From positions 1-57,713 of the forward strand of contig JAFRRR010000105.1 of the NCBI GenBank assembly GCA_017428035.1: DNA of 57,713 nt, given 5' to 3'. The notes beneath the pieces were generated by a model that worked only from the letters and a program-made list of their open reading frames with translations, was not told where the DNA came from and ran no database searches. Made by a program: the position numbers and the translations under genes. Shown here piece after piece: positions 51,758 through 57,713 of the stretch. The stretch is from Bacteroidales bacterium (GTDB taxonomy: Bacteria > Bacteroidota > Bacteroidia > Bacteroidales > UBA932). Each line of letters begins with the position of its first letter. Position 1 is the first letter of the stretch.

Positions 51758-52336
51758 TTACGCCTCTGCGGGAGCTTCCTCGGCAGCGGGCTCTTCTGCG
51801 GGAGCTTCAGCCTCGGCGGCGGCAGCTTCTGCAGCAGCCTTGGCCTCTTCTGCAGCCTTGCGGGCAGCTTCAGCCTCTTCTGCTTTCTTCTTTGCGATAG
51901 CCTCTGCGCGGGCGTCGTTGACCTTGGCCTCAGCCTCTTTGGCGGCCTTGGCGGCGTCACGCTTGCCTGCAGCTACGCTGGAAACCTTTGCAGCAACCTT
52001 GGCGTCGCGCTCTGCCTTCCAAGCGTCCCATTTTGCAGCAGCCTGCTCTTCGGTGAGAGCGCCCTTTGCTACACCGCCTGCAAGGTGCTTCTTAAGAAGG
52101 ATACCTTCGTAAGAGAGGATGCGACGGGTGGTCGGGGTGGGTTGTGCACCTACACCAAGCCAATAGAGTGCGCGCTCGCTGTTTACTACGATGCTTGCAG
52201 GGTTGGTGTTGGGATTGTAAGTACCGAGCTGCTCAATGTAACGACCGTTACGGGGTGCGCGGGAGTCAGCTACCACGATGTGGTAAAATGCGAAATCTTT
52301 TTTGCCGTGGCGAGCCAGGCGAATCTTTACAGCCAT
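51758..52336 (-). CDS. rpsP: 30S ribosomal protein S16 with long Ala/Glu-rich tail
   Basis: 192 residues. The first ~85 are a normal S16 ([21 protein letters not shown], part; [11 protein letters not shown]). The rest is an extension rich in Ala, Glu and Lys (about residues 110-192), likely a long charged helix ending in EEAPAEA. Such tails are known in Bacteroidetes S16 and have no defined role. The promoter is at 52396-52426 with a leader of about 55 nt. Confidence 0.95.
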   Translation of the reverse strand: MAVKIRLARHGKKDFAFYHIVVADSRAPRNGRYIEQLGTYNPNTNPASIVVNSERALYWLGVGAQPTPTTRRILSYEGILLKKHLAGGVAKGALTEEQAAAKWDAWKAERDAKVAAKVSSVAAGKRDAAKAAKEAEAKVNDARAEAIAKKKAEEAEAARKAAEEAKAAAEAAAAEAEAPAEEPAAEEAPAEA

Positions 52337-52395
52337 TGTAACTGGTTTTAAAAGTTAATAATTCTAACTTCCTCTTCTTCACGAGAAAAGGCCTG

Positions 52396-52426
52396 CAAAG
52401 GTAACCCTTTTTATTGAAACGCCAAA
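52396..52426 (-). promoter_or_regulatory. Promoter of rpsP-rimM
   Basis: On the minus strand: TTTG (52426-52423), 19 bp, TACCTTTG (52403-52396). Confidence 0.75.
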
Positions 52427-52444
52427 TAATTATTCGTATGTTTG
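52413..52444 (+). promoter_or_regulatory. Promoter of the DUF1080-PHP operon
   Basis: ATTG (52413-52416), 20 bp, TATGTTTG (52437-52444); the ATG is at 52450. It overlaps the divergent rpsP promoter. Confidence 0.65.
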
Positions 52445-52449
52445 TGAGT

Positions 52450-53793
52450 ATGAAAAGAGTATTATTGTTATTTGTGCTGGCTCTGACGGCCTGCACGCAT
52501 ATCCCGTCCAGGCTCAAGCTTGTTTCGGGCCAGGAGTGGACAAGCCGGGATATTTACGAAAACTTTGAAATCAAGGGCCAGGCCCGCACGGGAAGCGGCG
52601 CCGCCGCGGTGGTGAGTTTCTGCTGTGCCGACAGCGCCTCCGGCTATGAGATGATAGTCAGAAACGGTGCGATAGACGGCAGTCTCAAGACAGGTAGCCT
52701 GCACGGGGTGCGCAATCTCTACCGTTCCCTGGCCCGCGATGGCGAGTGGTTCGACTTCAGCGTGGCGGTGCGCGGCCGCAATATCGGCATACAGATTAAC
52801 GGAGTGGACGTGGTGTGCTATACAGAGCCGGAGCGGCCGTGGCGCGATGCCGCCCACAGCGGGCAGTTGATAGCGCCGGGCAAGATAGGCATCAAGTGCC
52901 TGGAGGGCAGTGTGAATTTCCGCCATCTGGCCGTCGCCGTATTGCCGGCCGAGGCCCGCAACCCGGCCGACACGCTGCCGCCGGCAGAGGAGCTCTCCGA
53001 CGGTATTATCCGCCTGCAGCAGAGGGACTTCCCCGTGATTGACTATCACGTCCATCTCAAGGGAGACCTCACCAAAGAGATGGCGCACGCAATGAGTATG
53101 AACTACGGCATCAACTATGGCGTGGCGCCCAATGCGGGAGAAGGCGGGGTAGGGCGTATGCTGGCAGACGATGCCGAGGTCTATGCCTATTACAACGAGA
53201 TTGCCGGCGAGCCCTTCCTGTTCGGTGTGCAGGGCGAAGGCCGCAAGTGGACCCAGACCTTCTCCAAGGAGGCCCTGGGCATATTCGAGTATCTTTTCAC
53301 CGATGCTATGACCATCGTGGACCACAAGGGCCGCCTGAGCCGAATCTACCGTCCGGAGGAGGTTTTTTTCGACGATATCGATGTCCAGGGCTATATGGAC
53401 CATCTGGTGGACCAGACGGTGCTGATTCTCACCAACGAGCCAGCCGATATCTACGCCAACCCGACGTTCATTCCTGATGCCCTGCAGGGCGATTACGATG
53501 CGCTGTGGACGCCGGAGCGGGTGGACCGGATTCTGGATGTGCTCTCAGAGTACGGGATAGCGCTGGAGATAAATCCCCGCTACCGGATTCCGAGTTTTGA
53601 CATAATCCGTAGGGCAAAGGCGCGCGGCATCAAATTCACCTTCGGCACCAACAATGTCGACTCCCGCTTCGGCCGCCTGGAATATGCCCTGGAAGCCATC
53701 ACCGCCTGCGGCCTTACCTCCGGCGACATCTGGTTCCCCTCTATGAGCCGCCGCAGCGAGCGCCCCACCGTGATTTACAACCACTTCGAATAA
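52450..53793 (+). CDS. Lipoprotein with DUF1080-like domain fused to a PHP-like phosphoesterase domain
   Basis: 447 residues. Lipoprotein signal KRVLLLFVLALTAC. Residues about 20-175 look like a DUF1080/3-keto-disaccharide hydrolase (jelly-roll) domain: GEWFDFSVAVRGRNIGIQING and APGKIGIKCLEG. Residues 195-447 are PHP-like: FPVIDYHVHLKGD gives the DxHxH motif, GIALEINPRYRIP, and FTFGTNNVD near the end with the final metal ligands. The protein is exported. An activity on phosphate- or sugar-containing surface substrates is inferred. First gene of a two-gene operon with the mini-SusD lipoprotein. Confidence 0.8.
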   Translation: MKRVLLLFVLALTACTHIPSRLKLVSGQEWTSRDIYENFEIKGQARTGSGAAAVVSFCCADSASGYEMIVRNGAIDGSLKTGSLHGVRNLYRSLARDGEWFDFSVAVRGRNIGIQINGVDVVCYTEPERPWRDAAHSGQLIAPGKIGIKCLEGSVNFRHLAVAVLPAEARNPADTLPPAEELSDGIIRLQQRDFPVIDYHVHLKGDLTKEMAHAMSMNYGINYGVAPNAGEGGVGRMLADDAEVYAYYNEIAGEPFLFGVQGEGRKWTQTFSKEALGIFEYLFTDAMTIVDHKGRLSRIYRPEEVFFDDIDVQGYMDHLVDQTVLILTNEPADIYANPTFIPDALQGDYDALWTPERVDRILDVLSEYGIALEINPRYRIPSFDIIRRAKARGIKFTFGTNNVDSRFGRLEYALEAITACGLTSGDIWFPSMSRRSERPTVIYNHFE

Positions 53794-53801
53794 TGATAAT
53801 A

Positions 53802-54842
53802 ATGAAAAAACTATCATTAATTGCGCTGTTGATAAGTGTAATTGCACTTGCACTTGTATCCTGTGAACCGAACAAAGAACAAGAACCGGAGATTGAAATG
53901 GTGGAGTTGGATTCGTCGCAACTTGTCGGTACGTGGGAATCGACAGATACTCCCTGGAATTCCGGCGATGTTCGGACCAGCTGTTCTTTTTTTGAGAACG
54001 GCCGTTTTGAGACAGTATACGTTTATGGTTTTATGGTGGAGTGTTATTGGAAAATGGACGGGGAAGGAATCCACATTTTTGTTAATGACGAGCCGTTGGT
54101 GACATTGGTTCCTGTCCGCTATGATTCTAACGTGATAACATTGAAAGTAGCAGAACAGGTGGAGAGCGTTTGGTATTATAATAGATATTATGATATTGTA
54201 TTAAAAAAGATTGACCATAGCGAGTATGCCCCGGGATATGGTACGGTAGCTGCAGGAGAATATTTCAATTCGAGACAGCGGGTAGAGGAGTTCAAGCAGG
54301 CAATGGAGGCAGAAATGGCCGGGTTCTCCAAGGCGCTGGAAGAATTAAAAACCATACATATTATGCTGGCCAGCTGGCAGGACATCGCTCAGATTGAGAC
54401 TTTGTGGTACACTTCTTATTCTGTAATGATAAGGGCCAATCAGGCGATAGACGCCCTTACAGAGGGTGGCCTTTTTCCCGATCTCCTGGCTGAGTTTAAA
54501 TATATGAGAGCGTGGTCTTCTTATGTCCGTGTGGTATGCTGGGGGCGGGTGGTTCCCTATTGGGAGCACTCCAGTAAGGATGTTTCAGTGTATCCCAGGG
54601 ACGAAGACCCTAATACCATTATGACGTGCGCCCTCAATGACCTTTCTTCTTCCGGGACATCCAAGGCGGATGCCCTGAGGCGAGATATAAATAGTCTGAT
54701 AGCAACACGGTTTTCCAATCAAACATTGAAAGGCTGGGGTATCCATCTCCCTGATGAAATGTCGTCGTTCAGTTATTTCCTGCCGGTACCTATGTGCATT
54801 CTGGCCACCAATATGAACCAGGTGCAGAACGCCGGCTGGTAA
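53802..54842 (+). CDS. Lipoprotein: lipocalin-like domain fused to a miniaturised SusD-like domain
   Basis: 346 residues from MKKLSLIALLISVIALALVSC. The ATG at 53793 overlaps the upstream stop. Residues ~35-135 are a small beta-barrel of lipocalin-like type (LVGTWESTDTPWNSG; FFENGRFETVYVYGF). From ~150 it resembles SusD: LWYTSYSVMIRANQAIDAL, AEFKYMRAWSSYVRVVCWGR followed by VVPYW, YPRDEDPNTIMTCALNDL and the hallmark C-terminus FLPVPMCILATNMNQVQNAGW in part. The ligand-binding middle of SusD (about 250 residues) is missing. No susC gene is near. Confidence 0.7.
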   Translation: MKKLSLIALLISVIALALVSCEPNKEQEPEIEMVELDSSQLVGTWESTDTPWNSGDVRTSCSFFENGRFETVYVYGFMVECYWKMDGEGIHIFVNDEPLVTLVPVRYDSNVITLKVAEQVESVWYYNRYYDIVLKKIDHSEYAPGYGTVAAGEYFNSRQRVEEFKQAMEAEMAGFSKALEELKTIHIMLASWQDIAQIETLWYTSYSVMIRANQAIDALTEGGLFPDLLAEFKYMRAWSSYVRVVCWGRVVPYWEHSSKDVSVYPRDEDPNTIMTCALNDLSSSGTSKADALRRDINSLIATRFSNQTLKGWGIHLPDEMSSFSYFLPVPMCILATNMNQVQNAGW

Positions 54843-55030
54843 TTTCCCCGGGGGCATTGTGGACAAGCGCGTTTTTTAACCTTTGCGTACAAGGTTTTTG
54901 TATCTTGTTGATAATCAGGGCATCATGTTGCATCTATGTGCTCACTCCCACGTCGCGGCAGGGGGATGAGCACGCTCACATCTCTCACACCAATCTCTAT
55001 CACGGGATTCCGTGCTCAATGGTTAAATAA
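54843..55030. other. Intergenic region without a recognisable gene
   Basis: I see no conserved ORF, RNA or promoter here. It contains GTGCTC-type segments (TGTGCTCACTCCC, GATGAGCACGCTCAC) without clear symmetry. Confidence 0.5.
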
Positions 55031-55031
55031 T

Positions 55032-55079
55032 GCACCCGACAAAAAAAGCCAGTCGCAGGACTGGCTTTTTGTCGGGTGC
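55032..55079 (-). terminator. Terminator after tRNA-His, nested in a longer inverted repeat
   Basis: On the minus strand GCCAGTC-loop-GACTGGC (55065-55048) is followed by seven T. Around it lies a 9-bp inverted pair GCACCCGAC/GTCGGGTGC (55032-55040 and 55071-55079); its right arm includes the last five bases of the tRNA. Confidence 0.8.
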
Positions 55080-55149
55080 CTGGTGGGACTCGAACCCACG
55101 ACATTCAGAACCACAATCTGACGCTCTAACCAACTGAACTACAGGCACC
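55075..55149 (-). tRNA. tRNA-His (anticodon GUG)
   Basis: Cloverleaf on the minus strand with the extra 5' G(-1) opposite C73, acceptor GTGCCTG/CAGGCAC, anticodon stem TCAGA/TCTGA and loop TTGTGGT (anticodon GTG), T-arm GTGGGTTCGAGTCCCAC. CCA is not encoded. Confidence 0.95.
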
Positions 55150-55164
55150 GTGTTATGTGGACCG

Positions 55165-55172
55165 CAAAGGTA
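55165..55172 (-). promoter_or_regulatory. -7 promoter box for tRNA-His
   Basis: TACCTTTG on the minus strand, 15 nt before the tRNA. The -33 candidate is GTTG, 18 bp upstream (55194-55191). Confidence 0.55.
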
Positions 55173-55204
55173 AACAAATTTTTCAAAATCCAACATTTTT
55201 TGAC

Positions 55205-55212
55205 TAAATTTG
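55205..55212 (+). promoter_or_regulatory. -7 promoter box for the carboxyltransferase gene
   Basis: TAAATTTG inside the 15-mer TGACTAAATTTGCGG that also precedes ruvX. No TTTG at the standard -33 distance. Confidence 0.5.
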
Positions 55213-55245
55213 CGGTCCATTCAACCAATGAAATAATATTTTTAA

Positions 55246-57036
55246 ATGGCACGTGAAATCAAATTCTCCCTCGTTTACAGGGATATGTGGCAGTCTTCGG
55301 GCAAATATGTCCCCAGAGTTGACCAGTTGCTTCAGGTGGCTCAGCCCATTATCGATATGGGTTGCTTCGACCGCGTCGAGACCAACGGCGGCGCCTTCGA
55401 GCAGGTGAACCTCCTCTTTGGCGAGAACCCCAATGTGGCAGTTCGCAAGTGGACCGCACCCTTCAATAAGGTAGGTATCCAGACCCATATGTTGGAGCGT
55501 GGTTTGAACGCCCTTCGTATGAATCCGGTTCCCAAGGATGTCCGCGAGCTGATGTACAAGGTTAAATGCAAACAGGGCACCAACATTTCACGTTCTTTCT
55601 GCGGTTTGAACGACCACCGCAACCTTCGCCTCTCTGTAGAGTATGCAAAGAAGGCGGGTATGATCAGCCAGGTGGCTCTCAGTATCACCCATTCTCCCAT
55701 CCACACAGTTGAATACTATATGGGTGTTGTGGACAAGGTGGTAGAGTATGGTTGCGACGAGATTGCTCTCAAGGATATGGCAGGTATCGGCCGTCCCACA
55801 GCGCTGGGTCAGCTGGTTGCCAGCATCAAGAAGAAATATCCCCACATCAAGGTTCAGTATCACGGCCACACCGGCCCCGGTTTCTCTCCCGCAAGTATGC
55901 TGGAGGTTGCACGCGCCGGCGCCGACTATCTGGACGTGGCTGTTGAGCCGCTCTCCTGGGGTAAGGTTCATCCCGATGTGATTACCATCCGCGAGATGAT
56001 GAAGGCCGACGGCTTCCTGGTTAAGGATCTGAATATGGATGCTTATATGGAGGTTCGCCGCCTGACCCAGAGCTTTATGGATGATTTCCTGGGCTACTTC
56101 ATCGAGCCGACCAACTCCAAGATGACCTCCCTGCTGGTAGGCTGCGGCCTTCCCGGCGGTATGATGGGTTCTATGATGGCCGACCTCAAGGGCTTCCAGG
56201 GCGCTATCAATATGTCTCTCAAGAAGCAGGGTCAGAAAGAGCTCAGCCTGGACGAACTGGCAGTGAAGCTGTTCCAGGAGGTTGAATATGTATGGCCCAA
56301 GCTCGGTTACCCGCCATTGGTAACTCCGTTCAGCCAGTACACCAAGAACACCGCTCTGCTCAACCTTATGAGCATTATCAAGGGCGAGCCCCGCTGGAAG
56401 AATATCGACCCCGACACCTGGAATATGATTCTGGGCAAAGCCGGCAAACTGCCCGGAAAACTTGCTCCCGAAATCGTGGCCCTGGCCAAGGAGAAAGGCT
56501 ATGAGTTCTACACCGGCGAGCCTCAGGACGCATACCCCGATCAGCTGGACCACTACCGTGCAATGATGAAAGAGAAGGGTTGGGACTTTGGTCAGGACGA
56601 CGAGGAGCTCTTCGAGCTGGCTATGCACGAGCGTCAGTATCTCGATTATAAGAGCGGAGTTGCCAAGCAGCGTTTCGAGAAGGATCTCGAGGCCGCACGT
56701 GCAAAGGCGGGCGCTCCCATCATTGTCAAGAGGGCAGTGGTTGAGGTTCCCAAGATTGATATCAGCAAGGTTACCGAGGTTTATCCCGAGGCAGTCGCTA
56801 TCCAGGCGCCCACAACCGGCCAGGTTGTTTGGCAGTACGATGTTGTGGATGAGTCCACCGCACCCAAGGTTGGCGAGAAGGTGAAGGAGGGCGATGTGAT
56901 TTGCCGCGTTCAGGCTTACTACGGCCTTGAAGAGATCAAGGCGCCGGCAACCGGCAAGTATGTGGCCGTTTATCCCAAGCAGGGCGAGAATGTGAAGAAG
57001 GACGAAATCCTAGCCTTTATACTTCCTGCAAAATAG
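55246..57036 (+). CDS. Pyruvate/oxaloacetate carboxyltransferase-type protein with biotinyl-like domain lacking the biotin lysine
   Basis: 596 residues. The N-terminal HMGL-like carboxyltransferase barrel matches pyruvate carboxylase subunit B / oxaloacetate decarboxylase alpha: FSLVYRDMWQSSGKYVPR, ALKDMAGIGRP (metal-binding Lys) and YHGHTGPGF (metal His pair). The middle PYC_OADA part is present (YVWPKLGYPPLVTPFSQY). The C-terminal ~75 residues fold like a biotinyl/lipoyl domain (GDVICRVQAYYGLEEIKAP), but the EAMK lysine position is Tyr (QAYYG). So it may act with a biotin carrier encoded elsewhere, or have lost biotin chemistry. Confidence 0.85.
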   Translation: MAREIKFSLVYRDMWQSSGKYVPRVDQLLQVAQPIIDMGCFDRVETNGGAFEQVNLLFGENPNVAVRKWTAPFNKVGIQTHMLERGLNALRMNPVPKDVRELMYKVKCKQGTNISRSFCGLNDHRNLRLSVEYAKKAGMISQVALSITHSPIHTVEYYMGVVDKVVEYGCDEIALKDMAGIGRPTALGQLVASIKKKYPHIKVQYHGHTGPGFSPASMLEVARAGADYLDVAVEPLSWGKVHPDVITIREMMKADGFLVKDLNMDAYMEVRRLTQSFMDDFLGYFIEPTNSKMTSLLVGCGLPGGMMGSMMADLKGFQGAINMSLKKQGQKELSLDELAVKLFQEVEYVWPKLGYPPLVTPFSQYTKNTALLNLMSIIKGEPRWKNIDPDTWNMILGKAGKLPGKLAPEIVALAKEKGYEFYTGEPQDAYPDQLDHYRAMMKEKGWDFGQDDEELFELAMHERQYLDYKSGVAKQRFEKDLEAARAKAGAPIIVKRAVVEVPKIDISKVTEVYPEAVAIQAPTTGQVVWQYDVVDESTAPKVGEKVKEGDVICRVQAYYGLEEIKAPATGKYVAVYPKQGENVKKDEILAFILPAK

Positions 57037-57062
57037 ACATAGCATCACAATAATTCTCACAG

Positions 57063-57099
57063 ACGGGAGCCGGCCGACGCTGACTCCCGTTTGCTTTTT
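57063..57099 (+). terminator. Terminator after the carboxyltransferase gene
   Basis: ACGGGAG (57063-57069) and CTCCCGT (57084-57090) form a 7-bp stem, then TTGCTTTTT. It lies 27 nt after the stop codon. Confidence 0.8.
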
Positions 57100-57128
57100 C
57101 CCGGGTCGCTAGGCTACGGTGGTGTTTT

Positions 57129-57353
57129 GAAGGGGTGATGGCTGCCGGGGAAGGTGCTTTTCTTAACGCTGCGCGTTTAACCGCTTCTTCACTCCTTTTC
57201 GATTGACTTCTCCTTTTACGGATGCCTTAAGGCACCCGTAACGTCGTCGACAATCTCAATTAGTGACGTCTGCTGCGCATCCGCCCCTAACCGGAGCTCA
57301 GACGCTGACGCGCAGCTAAAAAGCACAATATCCCCGGCAACCATCACCCCTTC
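57129..57353. mobile_element. MITE-like non-coding element with terminal inverted repeats
   Basis: GAAGGGGTGATGG-C/T-TGCCGGGGA appears at the left end (57129) and, inverted, at the right end (to 57353) with few mismatches; similarity continues over GTGCTTTT and GCTGCGCGT. Inside lies a second palindrome around 57216-57241 (TTACGGATGCC...GGCACCCGTAA). No ORF of note is present and no clear target-site duplication is seen. It could be a MITE or a structured intergenic repeat. Confidence 0.55.
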
Positions 57354-57385
57354 TGCCTGAAGTTGAAAGCTCAGTTCCCTCACAA

Positions 57386-57420
57386 GCCCCCTTCCTGGGA
57401 AGGGGGTTGGGGGATGGGTA
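57386..57420. repeat. GC-rich palindrome CCCCCTTCC/GGAAGGGGG followed by TTGGGGGATGGG
   Basis: A 9-bp perfect stem with a 2-nt loop, then TTGGGGGATGGG. A similar short palindrome is a scattered intergenic repeat in several bacterial genomes as I recall; this is not verified here. Confidence 0.5.
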
Positions 57421-57435
57421 ATAATAAGGGTCGCA

Positions 57436-57508
57436 AGACTCCCTTGTTCTCCACACAAAAAAAGCCCAAGCAAAAATGCTTGGGCTTCGTGTGGAGAACA
57501 AGGGAGTC
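57436..57508 (-). terminator. Terminator after tRNA-Ala, flanked by a 20-bp inverted copy of the tRNA 3' end
   Basis: The core stem AAGCCCAAGCA (57462-57472) pairs with TGCTTGGGCTT (57477-57487); on the minus strand it is followed by seven T. Outside it, 57436-57455 is the perfect reverse complement of 57489-57508, whose bases from 57492 on belong to tRNA-Ala. The whole stretch can form one very long hairpin. Confidence 0.82.
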
Positions 57509-57565
57509 GAACCCTTGACCCCCTGCTTGCAAAGCAGGTGCTCTAGCCAAATGAGCTAGTCCCCC
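57492..57565 (-). tRNA. tRNA-Ala (anticodon UGC)
   Basis: Acceptor GGGGGAC/GTTCTCC (with G-U pairs), anticodon stem CCTGC/GCAGG with loop TTTGCAA (anticodon TGC), T-arm AAGGGTTCGACTCCCTT. Discriminator A; CCA not encoded. The tRNA-Ile gene is 2 nt upstream on the same strand. Confidence 0.95.
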
Positions 57566-57567
57566 AG

Positions 57568-57644
57568 TGGTAGGACCGCGCGGAGTTGAACCGCGGACCT
57601 CTACATTATCAGTGTAGCGCTCTAACCAACTGAGCTACGATCCT
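57568..57644 (-). tRNA. tRNA-Ile (anticodon GAU)
   Basis: Acceptor AGGATCG/CGGTCCT, anticodon stem CTACA/TGTAG with loop CTGATAA (anticodon GAT), T-arm CGCGGTTCAACTCCGCG. CCA is encoded. Followed directly by tRNA-Ala; no 16S or 23S is near in the window. Confidence 0.95.
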
Positions 57645-57649
57645 ATATA

Positions 57650-57713
57650 TTAATGGAAGACAATTTCCGCGTTTGAAAGTCTCGCAAGCTCCTCTTTGCT
57701 TCGGAAATCCTTC
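57650..57713 (-). CDS. C-terminal end of an unidentified protein, cut by window edge
   Basis: A minus-strand frame enters from the right edge and ends with TAA at 57652-57650. The last 20 residues are KDFRSKEELARLSNAEIVFH, plausible as a protein C-terminus. It stops 5 nt before the tRNA-Ile gene. Too short to identify. Confidence 0.4.
   Translation of the reverse strand, partial: KDFRSKEELARLSNAEIVFH

Noticed and set aside
55588-56628. Minus-strand ORF of 346 codons opposite the carboxyltransferase gene
   Set aside because: Antisense shadow of a conserved GC-rich coding frame; no start context or motifs.
57492-57644. tRNA-Ile/tRNA-Ala pair as spacer of an rRNA operon
   Set aside because: A strong terminator follows tRNA-Ala and no 23S or 16S sequence is seen; upstream is the end of a protein frame.

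Overview
The window is chromosomal DNA from a member of the Bacteroidetes, most likely the order Bacteroidales. Evidence: a SusC/SusD pair, many lipoproteins with a lysine-rich start and a Cys lipobox, family markers such as DUF4837 and imelysin, and promoters of the Bacteroidetes primary-sigma type (TTTG or ATTG, 19-21 bp, TAnnTTTG) at about a dozen places. Genes are densely packed, with many 4-nt overlaps, and are moderately GC-rich. I see no prophage, CRISPR array or rRNA. The species cannot be named from this.

Layout. 1-12 kb: a CNNM/CorC membrane protein, cysS, a short SSB, a Zn-ribbon protein, an M3 peptidase, an EnvC-like protein with a TPR protein, a BACON/beta-lactamase-fold lipoprotein, comM. 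11.8-12.4 kb: a hicAB toxin-antitoxin module. 12.4-16.6 kb: a GH127 beta-L-arabinofuranosidase with a sugar transporter, and a DUF4143 ATPase. 16.8-29.8 kb: a polysaccharide-utilisation-type locus with SusC, SusD, a TIG/DUF1566 surface lipoprotein, two DUF4832 lipoproteins, two nucleoside-hydrolase lipoproteins, ribokinase and a LacI regulator. 29.8-35.5 kb: a porin, imelysin, di-heme oxidoreductase, hemerythrin, LuxR-regulator cluster. 35.5-39.5 kb: an EEP-family lipoprotein, an acyl-ACP thioesterase, tsaE, a phosphoesterase, rsmE, a lipoprotein nitroreductase. 39.5-41 kb: a RAYT-type transposase gene broken by one TGA, flanked by REP-like repeats, and next to a truncated lipoprotein gene. 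41-52.4 kb: housekeeping genes (miaB, rpoN, radC, rpsT, tRNA-Glu, rseP, dxr, M23, ruvX, def, rimM, rpsP). 52.4-57.7 kb: a DUF1080-PHP lipoprotein, a lipoprotein joining a lipocalin-like domain to a miniaturised SusD, tRNA-His, a carboxyltransferase/biotinyl protein without its biotin lysine, a MITE-like element and tRNA-Ala/tRNA-Ile.

How genes work together. The 16.8-28.7 kb locus reads as a ribose/nucleoside scavenging system: surface capture and import (TIG lipoprotein, SusD, SusC), cleavage outside the cytoplasm (nucleoside hydrolase, DUF4832 TIM-barrel-like enzymes), and phosphorylation (ribokinase). Two almost identical 16-bp LacI-type operators, one between rbsK and the regulator and one in front of the TIG-susC-susD operon, tie the locus into one regulon. 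It resembles the known Bacteroides rus (ribose utilisation) theme but with a LacI regulator and uncharacterised DUF4832 enzymes. The most unusual single proteins are the lipocalin/mini-SusD lipoprotein and the carboxyltransferase without biotin lysine. The most unusual DNA features are the inverted copies of tRNA 3' ends around terminators and the REP-like repeats around the broken RAYT gene.
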